Shown: positions 31,920-43,390 of the stretch, piece by piece
How the letters are laid out: each line of letters begins with the position of its first letter
How positions within the stretch are numbered: the stretch's first letter is position 1
Assembly (NCBI RefSeq): GCF_022605165.1
Contig: NC_063077.1
Location: 124,001 to 188,000 of the forward strand
Source of the DNA: Purpureocillium takamizusanense
Lineage: Eukaryota > Ascomycota > Sordariomycetes > Hypocreales > Ophiocordycipitaceae
Length of the DNA stretch: 64,000 bases
Direction: 5' to 3'
The notes under the pieces: model-generated
What the model was told of the DNA's origin: nothing
Database searches by the model: none
Seen by the model: the letters and a program-made list of their open reading frames with translations, nothing else
Program-made: the position numbers and the translations under genes

Positions 31920-33199
31920 GAGCGTGCACAGGCGGCCTACTACCATCGTAGCTAGCTATCTGCCTCTGCAGCCGTCGACATCATCATCATCAGAGCATCG
32001 ACTACCTCATCCAGTCATCGACATCGACAAACCCCCTCACCATCACCTGCCATCATCGTCATCAATATGCAGCCCACGCCTCCCACGCACACCCATCAGG
32101 CCCCCTTCCCTATACAGCATCCGAAACCACACGACGGGATATTCCATCTACTCAATCTACGCAACAATCTCAACCCCACTCATCTCCCCCTTCCCCCTTT
32201 TCTACTCAGCCCCAAAAGACACACCAAATGATAATGCCCACTTCCAGCGTTATCAATTGAATGCAATGCCACAAGCAAGAAAAAGGGCCCGGATATCTCC
32301 TTCAATTCGTTTTCTGTGGGGTTATTTTGGCTTCCACCGGTTTTGATCAAGGGAAATAACGGACAGGCGTAGGCGTTTGTTTGCCATCTATTTGAGGTTG
32401 TCAACTACCTACCCGTGTGGCGTCGTGATTTGAGGGCCAAGAGAGAAAATGCAACCGCATGTTTACTCGAAGAAACTTCATGACACTCCACAATCCCACG
32501 CCTGAAGTAATCAGCGACAGCCACTTTTCGGCACGAACCTTCCATTACGGGACCCTTCTCTTGCGTGACGAGTAGAAGACTGTTGCATTAAGGTAGGGCA
32601 GGGCAGAGCAGGGCCGTTTGAGGGACGCACGCAGCGGACAGCGCGTGTCTTGTCTGGCCTGTACCAGTTCGGTTTGGAGCCAAGGGAAAATATATCGGAG
32701 CGCACTTGCGACAGGTACCGGCTCCTTGCTTGCAACATGTCATGCGCATATACATGTGTATGCGTCTGTGTATGTGAACGAGTAATGCAAAGTATAATAC
32801 CATTGTCTACGTGTTTAGTAACCTGGCGATTGTGCCATAATGCGTAATGCGTATGCCATCGCACTGCATGGGGAGCAAACCTTCACCGGCATGGCATACA
32901 GGCGCCGCGAGTCGACACCGCGTTGCGCACAAACAAGTCAGTCATCCATGGTGCGACGGCTTGGCGGCGCGCGCCCGTCGAGTCATCACCACACGCTGGC
33001 TGGCTGGCTGGCTGGTGGCTACCTCGCGCAGCGAGTAACGAGCACCCATTTTTGAATCAAGTGTGAATAAATTTCGTACAAGCTTTACGTAGACACGCTC
33101 ATTTAGCAAGGCCAGGGGTGTGCTGCAGCGAGCATCACGCCGTCCCCGCTCGTATTGTCCACCCCGTCTCTCGACGCGCCGACCGGCCGCCGTTGGCAT
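31920..33199. other. Intergenic between convergent genes
   Basis: 3' regions of the P450 and of the acidic protein. Contains an AT-rich part at 32100-32300 likely holding poly-A sites and a (tggc)n tetranucleotide run at about 32996-33020. No gene seen. Confidence 0.5.
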
Positions 33200-34998
33200 T
33201 CATATCCTCAAAAAGTTCACGTCCGAGATGCTCCTGTGCTTCTTGTGGCCGCCGCCGACGTCACCCGAAGCCTTGCGCTTCGCCGAGACTTGCTCGAGCG
33301 GGCTGCGCGCCACCTCGCCGAGGTGCTTCTTTTGCCGGCGCACAGGCGTCAGGGGGATGCCGGCCGTGTCAAACCGGTCCGACTTGAGGCCTTTGAGGGC
33401 CGTGTAGTTGTACGGGCCGCTAAAGGCCAGCGAGTCCTGCGTCGCCTGGTTGCTCAGTATCAACTGCTGGTTGATCTGGTTGCGGCGGAACGCGCCCACC
33501 GTGTCCGAGTTGAGGTGCGACAGCACGTCGCGCTCGCCGGTGCTCGGCCGCAGCGGCGTCGACGAGGGCTCCCAGTCGCCGTCACCCTCGTCACCCGACG
33601 AGTCGCCGTCCCACGTAATGAAGTCGCTTATGTCCAGCTTCTTCTCCGCCTCGTCGCCGTCGCCCTGCACGCTAGGCGGCGCCGTCGAGCTCTCGTCGGC
33701 CGTGTTGACCTCAGACGGGAAGGGGAAGAAGGCCTCGGCCGGGCCCATGGTCTGCGGGTTGACCAGGTCGGCAAAGGTGTTGGTGGAGAACATGGCGCTC
33801 AGCATCATGTTGGCTGAGTTGCTGAGCAGCGGCGATGACTGCTCCTCGATGCACCACGGAAAGTTGAACTGCTCGGGCGACAGGTCGAGCTGGCGCCGGC
33901 GGTGCGGCGTGAAGATCATCATCTTGCGCGTCAGAGGATTCAGCACGGCGATGGGCTTCTTGTCGGACCGGTCCAGCTTGAACCGGCCAACGCGCGGCTG
34001 CCCGCGCTCCGTCTGGACTGCCGACTCTGTGTCCGAGTCGGACCCTTCGCTCATGGGATTGGACGGGCGGCGAGTCTTGCGACGGATGGGAGGGTCCGGT
34101 ATGTCTTCCTCGGTCGTGTCACCGTCGGCTAGAAGACGGGCAGGTAAGCACGACGGCAGTCATTGTTTCATCACATCACATGCAACTTACTTTCGTAGCC
34201 GTCCAGTTCCAGATTCTCTTCAAACGTCGGGGTGAACTGGGCGGAAACCGCAGAGTGGGCAGGTCTTGGCGTAGCGGTGGGCGTCTCGTCATCCGACGCG
34301 TCGCGCACGACCTCCTCGGCATCCGAGTCGCGCTGGTCTTCTTCATACTGGCCGTTGAAGTCCCAGAACGAGCCAGACCCAGATGACTCGTCGGGGTCAT
34401 GTTCAATCTCACGGCGGAAGGCGGGGTCAAGAGAGTTTTGGGAGACAAAGATGTCGGGAAACAAGTCGCCGTGATCGTCCTCGTCCGTGTCGGTCGAGTC
34501 CGATTCGCTCGAGGGCACGTCGAAGCGCACGTGGCGTGCGACGGCGGCATCGGCGGCAAAGGTGTTGGGCTCATGATAAAAGTCAGAGACTTGGCTGGCG
34601 TCGGCCTCGGACACGATGCCAGCCCAGCTGGCGCTCTCGTCGCCGTCGCCAAAGCGAGCCTCGTCCTCGTCCTCTTCTTCTTCTTCGTCATCATCTTCTT
34701 CTTCGTTGTCATCATCATCCTCGTCCTCCTCTTCCTCGTCGTCATCGTCGTCGGCAGCGGCAACGGGGGCGGGTTGCGGTCGAGGAGTGTGGCCGGGTCG
34801 CACGGCCTCGATCAAGATGTTCTCCTCCTCGACCGCATTGACGTCGTCCTCGTCGTCATCCTCGGAGTCGCTAATGTCCTCGACGGCGGAGTAGCCATCA
34901 TCGTCGGAGAGATCGAGGGAAGACGAAGAGTCGGAGCCACGGCGCTTGGACGCCTGGACGGGCGTGGAGGGGTACTTTTGTCGAACGTTGCGAGACAT
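33200..34998 (-). CDS. Acidic, probably nuclear, protein of unknown function
   Basis: Two exons (34191-34998; 33200-34128; 62-nt intron with GTAAGT and TCTAG) give 578 residues. Residues ~80-120 are an almost pure Asp/Glu tract, and several more acidic patches follow. The second half has conserved-looking blocks: KPIAVLNPLTRKMMIFTPHRRRQLDLSPEQFNFPW, FITWDGDSSGDEGDGDWEPSSTPLRPSTGERDVLSHLNSDTVGAFRRNQINQQLIL, and a basic tail KRKASGDVGGGHKKHRS resembling a bipartite nuclear signal. No enzyme motif, zinc finger or HMG box was seen. The long acidic tract and basic tail fit a chromatin-associated or histone-binding role, but that is inference only. Confidence 0.8.
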
Positions 34999-37521
34999 TT
35001 CTGTCTAGACTTTTGTCTAATGTGCTGCAGCAACTGCTGCTGAGGGATGGGTCTTGGTGGTTGCAGGCTCGCGAGAGCGCTCGTAGTGGTATAAGTCTTT
35101 GCCAACAGAGGTGGGCAAAATCAAGGCAGATAGGATCGGTGCTAGAATTTGGTGCTGAAAACTGGCTATAGCAGTGTTGTACTGTTTGTTGGGGAATGAG
35201 GCTCGTCTAGAGGCCGAGGGTACATTTACGGTCAGACACATTGGCTGGACGCACAGGCGCAGGACGGACAATCGGGAAGGAGTCGTACAGGAAGAGGAGA
35301 GGCGGGCCAACAAGAGCGGCTGATTGAGTTGTGAATTGAGGTGGTGGTGGATGGCGAAGTCGCCCTGTTGTTGAACGGGCTGGGTCAGATTGTATCGTTG
35401 CAGAGACAGACTCTCGGGTGGAGCTTGTTACGGCTCCGGGAGCGGGAGAGGCTGTGCGAAACGTTCGTCGGTGATTGTTGAACTCGGTGAACTGCTGGAC
35501 TGCAGGCCGTGGGATCCCAAGGGGTCGCGCGCAGGAGAGAGGAGAGCGCCCCAGGGCCCACGGCCCGCAGTGGGCGTTTACAGCTCAGCGACGGCCGAAG
35601 GCATCTTGGATCGACGAAGTTTCGGTATGGGGGTGTTCTCTGGCTGGAGGCTTCTGGTCAGGGCGACTTCGTTGTCTGTTGATTGGGGATAATCTGCTTG
35701 GTGCAGCACGAAGGAGAGGAGAGGAGGAGAGGACGAGCAGAAGGGACAGCGGGAGAGAAATACTTTGTCCCAAACTTTTCCAGCGGTGGGGTTTCCCCTG
35801 CGCCTTGATTCGTCTGGGCGAGAGAAGTCAGTCGGTCGGAGAGGGAGAGGGGGGTCGACGCTAGGCTGCATCGGGGTGCAGCGGGGGGGGTAAGGAGACT
35901 GGACCCGACGTCGAGTCCCCGTCATCAGCGTCATTGCAGCGCCCAGGGTAGGTGGGCTTTAGTGGGTTGGGGCGGGTGCTGCGTGCTGCAGCAAGGCGCT
36001 GTGCTGTCGGGGCTCCAGGCCCGCGGCTGTCGAGGTGAGGTGCCGGTGGAGGGGCTCCTCCACTGAATCTCCACTGAATGTCAACTGCAGCCGCTGCGCG
36101 TGGTCCGGAATGGCGGGGGTTTGTTGCCCGCACCGCGCAGGCCGCCCCAGGTCGTCACCGCTCTTTGCGGCTGCCCCTGCGTCTCCATGGGCGCTGCAGG
36201 GCGGCTGCGCGACGACGCGCCGTGCTGCAGCGAGTACGGACCACTTCGGTAGCATTGATTGATTGATTGATTCCATTGGGGCGGCGGGCGACGACGCTCT
36301 TGTTGGGTCATTCACAGGGCCCCGCTCGCAAGCAACATTTGACGATGGCGAGCCGGGCGGCTCGGGCACCAACCCTGACGTTGGAGCGTCGAGGCGCCTA
36401 GGTACAGTGCAGGGTCTCTGAACTGCTGAATACAGTGGTGAGCGCTGTCCCGTCGACGGCTCAACGTTGCCTAACTGGTCTCTCGGCGGCACCTCATCCA
36501 AACGTCCTCCCCTGAGCTCGTGGAACTAAACTGAACGTCTGGGCTGTGGCGCCCGCCTGCCGGGATCGATGGAACGCGTCGTCAACCCAATTCAGCCCAC
36601 CAAAAAGGCAATTGAGGCAAAGCTTCCTGATGGAACCTCCCGCGCGAGAGCGTCTTTGTCTGTAGTACAGTACGTGACGAGGCGAGGCACCAGCCTCAGT
36701 CAGAGGGAACAGCATGACCACCGTCAACGCAACACCCGTCGCGTGATGGGTCAGACGCCAATGCCCTGGCAGCTGCTGCGTCACCGTTTCCATTCAATTG
36801 CCCCCTCACCATCACGCCCCCCGGGTCCGGTTCCCTGCAGCAGCGGCAACGAGTCTAAGAAGAAGAAAAAGCAAGGGACCAGCGGCGGGTGACTGAAGTG
36901 GGATGGGCGCGCGCGGGTGGCGCTGGGCTGTCTCTGTCTCTCGTGGGCCCGCCCGGCGGCGCACGCCACAGTGGGCGGAACTCATCAGTCATGACGATCC
37001 GAGGGTCTCGTCCCCCTTGTTGATGAGTCCCTGTGGGACGAGAGACCCTCGCTTCTTCGCCTTTTCCTGCCGCTGCCAAGGTTGGCGGTCGCGCGACACC
37101 GATGCCCTGCTGCTTGTCTGACTCTGTCTCTGCCTGTCTTCTGATGATCATGATGGAGCAAACGTGCGTCGTCCTTGCAAAGAATCAGGCATGAAGTCAG
37201 AGCCCGCCAATGGAAGGTTCTGCTGTACGCCCACGCTGTGCTGTTTGTGAGTCAGAACCACCATGGAAGAGCAGGCGATAGACGGCAGCGAGCTGGGCCA
37301 AGCCGCTTGTCAAGAAAGGGTTCAATGGGAAAAATTTGGGAAGGGGGGGCGGAGGGGAAACTGCCGACATCATTTCCCAGCAGACCCAGCCCAATCCAAC
37401 ATCAAGGCAAGCCCGAGCCGGTGGACAAACAGACAGGTAGACAGCGAAGTGGACATGGATGGCCCAAGCCTTCCCAGGGTGCCTTCCTCCCGCCAAGCGG
37501 CCCGCCAAACCAAAAAAATTG
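34999..37521. other. Intergenic, 2.5 kb
   Basis: Promoter side of the acidic-protein gene. Includes a (attg)n tetranucleotide near 36256-36272 and G/C-rich runs. Frames are open at random in this GC-rich sequence, with no consistent bias. Confidence 0.45.
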
Positions 37522-37608
37522 AGCCTCCACACAGGATCGAACTATGGACCTTCGCATGACCTTGTAGACTGGTACAAGTGCGACGCTCTACCACTGAGCC
37601 ATAGAGGC
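37522..37608 (-). tRNA. tRNA-Thr (anticodon TGT) with a 15-nt intron
   Basis: Acceptor GCCTCTA/TGGAGGC, D arm GCTC AGTGGTA GAGC, anticodon stem TCGCA/TGCGA, T arm CATAG TTCGATC CTGTG. The anticodon loop is split: TGT, then A37, then a 15-nt intron at 37558-37572 in the canonical position. The intron contains TACAA, which can pair with the anticodon region TTGTA as nuclear tRNA introns do. The base at the discriminator position is T, unusual for Thr (normally A). A T-rich stretch (37511-37520) follows. Confidence 0.88.
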
Positions 37609-38822
37609 TGGGATCAATTTGTTCCGTAATTTGAGACCTATAAAGTCTGTATCGTGTAGCGTAATGCATATTACGAGCTGCCACTCTTGGTGACAATGGT
37701 TGGCATCACCGCTGGTTCCTTGGTTTCTTTTTCGCTTGATTGGCAATCCGGGGCATTTCTTCAATCACACTGTCTGAGGCATGTGATATGGTGGTCTCTT
37801 CGATAGAGGCCCCGCGTGGTTCAACCGGCCAGGCACCCACGCATGGTTACGATCGAGATGACAGGCTGAGAGGTTGAATCAAAATTGAGTCACACGCAGA
37901 GTCATTCGAGAAAAGAGTCATCGATCGGTCAAATCTGCAGCAGACACGTACTTCGCCTGCATTCAGGACATCGTCTGCAAATTTTGGGGGTGGGAGTGAG
38001 TGTCTAGGGTAGCTCGTCGCGTCACGTTTTCCTTCGCGTGTTCGGTTGGGTTCGGTTCAATCTTCTTTCCCACCTTGGAGCACCACGTCAGCATCAGCCT
38101 CGACAAACCAGCGACGAAGTCTGCCGACAGGCTCAAGAGCGCCCCCACCCTCGCAGCCATTCCATCGATCGAAAATTTGATAGCACTCAAATCGCGGGCG
38201 ACGAGATGGGCCGGAGGGAAAAGCGTCAAGGCCCGCCCGCTGTCCACTTCATCATGACACCACGGCCGCCGATCGTGGAACCAGTCCCGCAGTCTTCGAC
38301 ATGGGATTGAGGGAAGCTAGAATGCTAGACTGACTAGGTACGCACTACCTCTTCTCCGCACGTTGGGAACCGGGCCATGTCGTACTTGGGTGCCACCGAC
38401 CGCGGGCGTCCAGAGCGTGTCCCCGTGTGCCGATGTTGTGCACCCGCAGTAGTTACTTCGTACGAACCGACCATCCAAACTACTTTGTCAGTTTGTGTCC
38501 AGTGTGCTGAGGCGTACGGACTACATGCTCCGTGTAAGTGAGCCTCCATGACATCGTCACTCAGAAATATTATAGGGGCTTCTTCGCGCTTCAGCAACCA
38601 AAAAGGGGCGCACATGCCGCCGTCATATATAATACAACGAAGAAGTAACACGAATCTGTTCTCCCCCCTGACGCTTAAATGATAGAACAAGTAGTAGGAA
38701 AAATGTCCACATGACGGCCATGGATGCCGTCAATCGTCTTGCCGTCGCCGCCCTGGCACCATCGCCTCGCCCCTCGTCTCCGTATCCCGTCCGTCTGCCC
38801 TCGCATCGTCATGTTGGGCCCC
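37609..38822. other. Intergenic between tRNA-Thr and galactose oxidase
   Basis: No biased frame. A possible 3' region of galactose oxidase lies at the right edge. Confidence 0.45.
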
Positions 38823-40859
38823 TCACAGCCACACCTTGATGGTCGTGGCGATGCTCGGCACGCCCTTGTCGTTCATGACAAACAGCATCCAGTACCCCGG
38901 CAGCAGCACGCCGAGATCCTCGTCCATTTCCACCGTGTAGGAAGGACGGCCGCCGTCTTGCTGCAGCACCAAGGGCACGCGCCGCTGATCCGTGTTGATG
39001 GAGTGTGTGGCCGACCCGTAGCGCACCATGGACGCCGACTTGATGGGCCCGTCGGTGGTAATGTTGAGCCTGCCGCCCGCGCGAATCTCCTTGCTCGAGA
39101 CGCTGCGAATGACGGGGCGCGTGGCCGGCTTGCCCTGCGCGTCCAGCAGGTACCGCGGCGTGAAGATCTGGGCGTCAAAGTGGTTGAACTCGCAGTCGCC
39201 GCCGCACAGCCCGCCGCCGCCGCTGAGGACGGTGGCGTCGGGAAGCAGAATGGCCATGCTGTGGTAGACGCGCACCACCGAGTTGGGGGCCTGGTCGACA
39301 AAGGAGTCGGTGGCCGGGTCGTACAGCTCGGGCGTCAGCTGAGGCGTCGTGTCATGGAAGAGTTGGCCGTGGCGCTGGCCGCCCGTCACGAAGACGGTGC
39401 CGTCGGGCAGGACGACGGCGTTGGCGAAGATGCGCGGGCCCGACAGGCCCTTGCCGGCGAAGACGACCTGCGGCTCCGCGCCCTTCTCGCCCAGTGTCAG
39501 CACATAGGCGTTGCTGGAAGCGTCGGCGTCCTCGTAGTGCGGCGCGCCGCCCATGGTCAGGATCTTGCCGGCGACGGCGTCGAACATGACCGCGTTGCCG
39601 CACATGGCGTCGCCGTCGACGCTGCTGCCCGCCCGGCGATAGCCTCCGGGGCGCGTGTTGCCGTTGCCGGCCGGGTAGTACCAGTTCATGGCCTGGCTGG
39701 GCCCGGCCTGGAAGACGCTGCCGTTGTGCCAGCCGAAGAGCCAGGCGTGGTTGTCGGAGCGGTAGAGGCCGCCGCGGTCCTTGGTCAGCATGGGCTTGAC
39801 GGCCGCGCCGGGGAGCATGCGCCATGTGTTGGTGGCCGGGTCCCAGATCTCGCCATTCTTCTCAAAGACTCCGCCGCTCCACGAGCCGCCGATGGTGAAG
39901 ACGCGTCCGTCCGAGGTCAAGGTCGACGCCTGGTACCCGCGGGGCACGTTCATGTCGGGGCCCTTGACCCAGCTGTCGGTCGGCGAGTCGTAAAAGGACG
40001 TCTTCTCGGCGTTGCTGCCTCCCGTCACCACCACCCGGCCGTCGGACGCCAGCGAAATGCCCGGGCAGAACATGTCGTGCCCGATGTTGGTCACGTTGCG
40101 CTGCGTCACCTCTCCCGTCTTGGGGTCCCACGTCGACGTGAGCGTCCATCCGCCGGGCGAGCCCTCGAACTTGTCGTTTTCGTACGCCGACCAGACCACG
40201 ACCTTGCCGGTCAGGGGGTCCACGATGGCGGCGACGGGCACGATGGGGAAGTCGATGGTCAGGCCCCATTTGCCGACGCCCTGCTTGGCCGCGGGTGGGT
40301 TGCTGGCCTTGTAGACGTTGAACTCGGCGATGCTCGTCCACGGCTGACCGTTGGCCTCGCTCCGCGCCACGAGCCGCACATAGCGGGCGTTGCGCGGCTC
40401 AAAGTTGGCATACTTGGTCGTCTTGTCCGAGTACCACGTGCCCGTCACCACGGCGTCGCCCCAGGCCTGTCCGTCGGCACTCACAAAGACGTCGTGGCGG
40501 GCAATCCACCCGTGGTCGTTGTCGTCCTGTCGCGGCAGCACCGAGATGCCGTTGATGACCTGCGCGGACCCCATGTCGACGGTAATGGTGTGCGGCGGCG
40601 ACGGTTCGTTGTCTGACCACGCCGTGTGCCACATGGTGCCTTGGTCGCCGTCGATGGCCTTGGCGCACTCATTGTCCTTTTCCTGGCTGTCGCACGTCAC
40701 CTTCCACCCGGCGCGGTTGATGGTATTACCGAGGGGCTTGGCGGCCAAGAGACTGAGAGTCGTGGCTCGCGATGTCAGGCGCGGCTTGACGGCCGCGGCG
40801 TAGGCGAGGCTTGCCGCATCGCACAAGGCGAGGGCGCACGCGGCGTTGAGGAGCTTCAT
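38823..40859 (-). CDS. Galactose oxidase-like copper radical oxidase (AA5) with N-terminal F5/8-type domain
   Basis: Single exon, 678 residues. Secreted AA5 enzymes oxidise primary alcohols of sugars to aldehydes, releasing H2O2. After a signal/pro segment comes a discoidin/CBM32-like domain (GWKVTCDSQEKDNECAKAIDGD...FWHT-type, here MWHTAW), then a Kelch propeller. All copper/cofactor residues are found by comparison with the Fusarium enzyme (mature numbering): Cys228 in HDMFCPG, cross-linked to Tyr272 in RGYQAS; stacking Trp290 in GGSWSGG; Tyr495-His496 in VRVYHS; His581 in SATHSINTDQRR. Two substrate-pocket positions differ: the Tyr405-Gln406 pair reads Tyr-Glu (HYEDAD), and the Phe464 loop reads GPRIFANAVV instead of ARTFHTSVV. 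The C-terminal Ig-like domain ends TTIKVWL. Substrate preference may therefore not be galactose. Confidence 0.95.
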   Translation of the reverse strand: MKLLNAACALALCDAASLAYAAAVKPRLTSRATTLSLLAAKPLGNTINRAGWKVTCDSQEKDNECAKAIDGDQGTMWHTAWSDNEPSPPHTITVDMGSAQVINGISVLPRQDDNDHGWIARHDVFVSADGQAWGDAVVTGTWYSDKTTKYANFEPRNARYVRLVARSEANGQPWTSIAEFNVYKASNPPAAKQGVGKWGLTIDFPIVPVAAIVDPLTGKVVVWSAYENDKFEGSPGGWTLTSTWDPKTGEVTQRNVTNIGHDMFCPGISLASDGRVVVTGGSNAEKTSFYDSPTDSWVKGPDMNVPRGYQASTLTSDGRVFTIGGSWSGGVFEKNGEIWDPATNTWRMLPGAAVKPMLTKDRGGLYRSDNHAWLFGWHNGSVFQAGPSQAMNWYYPAGNGNTRPGGYRRAGSSVDGDAMCGNAVMFDAVAGKILTMGGAPHYEDADASSNAYVLTLGEKGAEPQVVFAGKGLSGPRIFANAVVLPDGTVFVTGGQRHGQLFHDTTPQLTPELYDPATDSFVDQAPNSVVRVYHSMAILLPDATVLSGGGGLCGGDCEFNHFDAQIFTPRYLLDAQGKPATRPVIRSVSSKEIRAGGRLNITTDGPIKSASMVRYGSATHSINTDQRRVPLVLQQDGGRPSYTVEMDEDLGVLLPGYWMLFVMNDKGVPSIATTIKVWL

Positions 40860-40886
40860 GGCGACAGCTTCAGGGGCGGCGTGTAA

Positions 40887-40920
<34 letters not shown>

Positions 40921-41026
40921 TCTGTGTGTCAAGGCAAGACTGACTGACTGAGAACAGAGCCTCAGTGGGAAAGCCAAAGTGAATGGACTCGAGTCAACCA
41001 CGGATCTCGACGATCGCGCCCTGTTT

Positions 41027-41034
41027 CATATATA
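41027..41034 (-). promoter_or_regulatory. TATA box of the galactose oxidase gene
   Basis: TATATATG on the minus strand, about 170 nt before the ATG. Between it and the start lies a (CTT)n pyrimidine tract (40888-40920 as AAG on the plus strand), common in fungal leaders. Confidence 0.5.
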
Positions 41035-43309
41035 TGCGCGATCAACGATTGTAAGTTGAGAGGACCGGGAGAAGCGTAAAGAAGTGCTCGGGCTCCAAGG
41101 CGAGGAGGGCTGCGGATGAACGGGCAGAAACAGGACATGGAACCGGGTTCCCTCGTGGCTATTTATTGACAAGTCGTCAATGCGACGATCGTCCGTCGCG
41201 TGGCGATCCAAACGAGTTTTGCTTCTGGTTCGGCCGGCCGCCGACCCAGCACCGCGCACCATGGCACCTTGAATGTGGTCCCCCTTTCCACCCCCTCCAT
41301 CCCGGTCCGCCGCCAGGATCGTCGTCGGCCGGGGCGGGCGGGCGGGCGGGCGCATCTCAGCTTCTAGGCGCGCCACCACCATTAGCATTGTTCGTCGGGC
41401 GGGCGCACCGAAAAAACGAGGCTACTACGTTGCTACCAGTCATCGTTCGACGACGACGACACCGACGACGACGACGCCCTCTCGACGTCGTCGCACATGA
41501 CTGATTCGTCGCTGTCTGCCTTGAAGGATGGATGCCCCCCCCTGGCAGGATCGCAATAGTACGTAAAGGAGCAGTCACGGCCACGGCTATCCGGTGAGCT
41601 GCGTGGCTTGGCCCGGCGATGCGATGGGGGGGGCCGCGTGCCGTGTCACCCTCAAGTCAGCCCGGCCCCCGGCGGGCAGCCACCCCGAAGGTCATCATGC
41701 CACGAGGTCAGCGCAGGGCTGGATGGGCTGGCTTGTTCCTTCATGTCAGATATTGGCCACGCCAAGGAGCGCTGCGCCCCTGAATGCCTGCAGGCAGCTG
41801 GCCACGCGCTCATGTCTCACTCACGGCACAGCCCGCGATAGATTGCTCGCGTGTGTGTGTGCCGATCCAGGCACCAGGTACGCTGCTGCATCCCCCCTTG
41901 TGCGAGGAGGGCCCTACCTCGTTACCTATAACGCTCACTTGGGCAGAGTGCATGCTATATACGGCTGAGGAGAGAGCACCTACACACCCAATGGGGCATT
42001 GAGTAGCAGCAGTAGTATAGTGGTGCTGGTGCTGGTGGGTGGTAGATCGCATTGAAGGCGGTTTCAGGTGCGGACCCAGTTTACCGGCCGGGACTGAAAC
42101 GCTCGTCCGTAGATGTGAACGATAAACTACGTGCTAAGTTGGCTCGCTGGGCGCCTAGGTCCTTGCCCATCACCAGTGACCACCACGACAAGCCAAAAAA
42201 ATGTGGAAAGTAGATAGGATGGCAACGGAGTCATCGTGGCGCGCGGGCCCGTGTGCCGTGTAAGGCCGAGCCACCCACCCACCCATCATCGCACGCACTC
42301 ACGCACGCATAGGTGTAGGCGTAGGCGATGCGAGGCGATGCGAGGCGAGACGAGGCGACAATGGCGGCGAGTCGGGGGCCGTTGACGATGGAAGGCGTCC
42401 ATGTAAGCGGGCGCGTGGGCTGACGTCGTCGCCAGGATCAGCCAGTCATGGTGTTCGGAGACTTCTGTTGTTGGGCTCGGGAACGCGATTGGGGCCGCGA
42501 CCGCGCCTCGGACCGGGCGGGCGGGCGGGTGGCGCGCCAAGGCAGGGGGGGGGGGGAGCGGGAGATCACGCCCGTGGTTCTTGGTCTGCTGCGAGTGGCC
42601 GCTTAGCCGGTGAAGGTGGGTGGGTGGTGGTGGTGATGATGGTGGATGTAGGTGCAGTAACGTGATTGATTGGGGGCCTCTTTTCTGTCTCAAAGCGAAA
42701 CGAAACACGAGAGAGGCATCTCGGCGTCTTCTAGATTCGATTCGATACCGTGACTTTTGGACACGGTTGACATGGATGGGCCGGTTTATTTTCTTTTGGG
42801 AGGGACATGGGACATGGGACATGGACATGGGTGGGACTTTTGCACTACTAGCTAGTACAGTATTGCCCTTTCGCGAGTATCGCGAAAACGACGGCATCAA
42901 CGGGAGACTAGCTAGACGAGATGAGATGAGATGAGGGCAAAAGGCAGGGCTGGCAGGGCTGGCTTGCAGGGCTGTTAGACTGGCAGGCAGGCAGGCAGAC
43001 AAGTCGCGCGCTATACTCGATACTCGAGAAAGCCGAGGCCGAAGCTGCACAAGGCCAATAGTGTCCGTCTCTCGGCGGGCAAGCAGAAGAAGGATCACCC
43101 TAGAGACCCAGAAAAAAAAAAAGAGGTCCGACGCTGACGGTATTGTTCTATTGTTTTGTGATGTATTGGGCCCATGGAACGGTGGGGGGGGGGGGGGGCT
43201 TGGTTCTATTGCTCGGCTTGACTCGACTTCGTTCCGGTCGTTGTCGGATATTCTCTGCCGCGCGTGAGGGCATCCATGCATCCATGCATCCATGCATGCA
43301 TCCATGCAC

Positions 43310-43390
43310 TGTCGGTCTGTCGGTCTGCCTGTCTGCCTGTCTGCCTGTCTGCCTGTCTGCCTGTCTGCCTGTCTGCCTGCCTGCCTGCGT
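43310..43390 (+). repeat. Octanucleotide minisatellite GTCTGCCT
   Basis: About seven perfect GTCTGCCT units preceded by two GTCGGTCT units and followed by CTGCCTGC slippage. Its translations in both strands are low-complexity artefacts. Confidence 0.9.

Noticed and set aside
38724..40616. 630-codon open frame on the plus strand
   Set aside because: Antisense shadow of galactose oxidase, whose active-site residues are all present on the minus strand.
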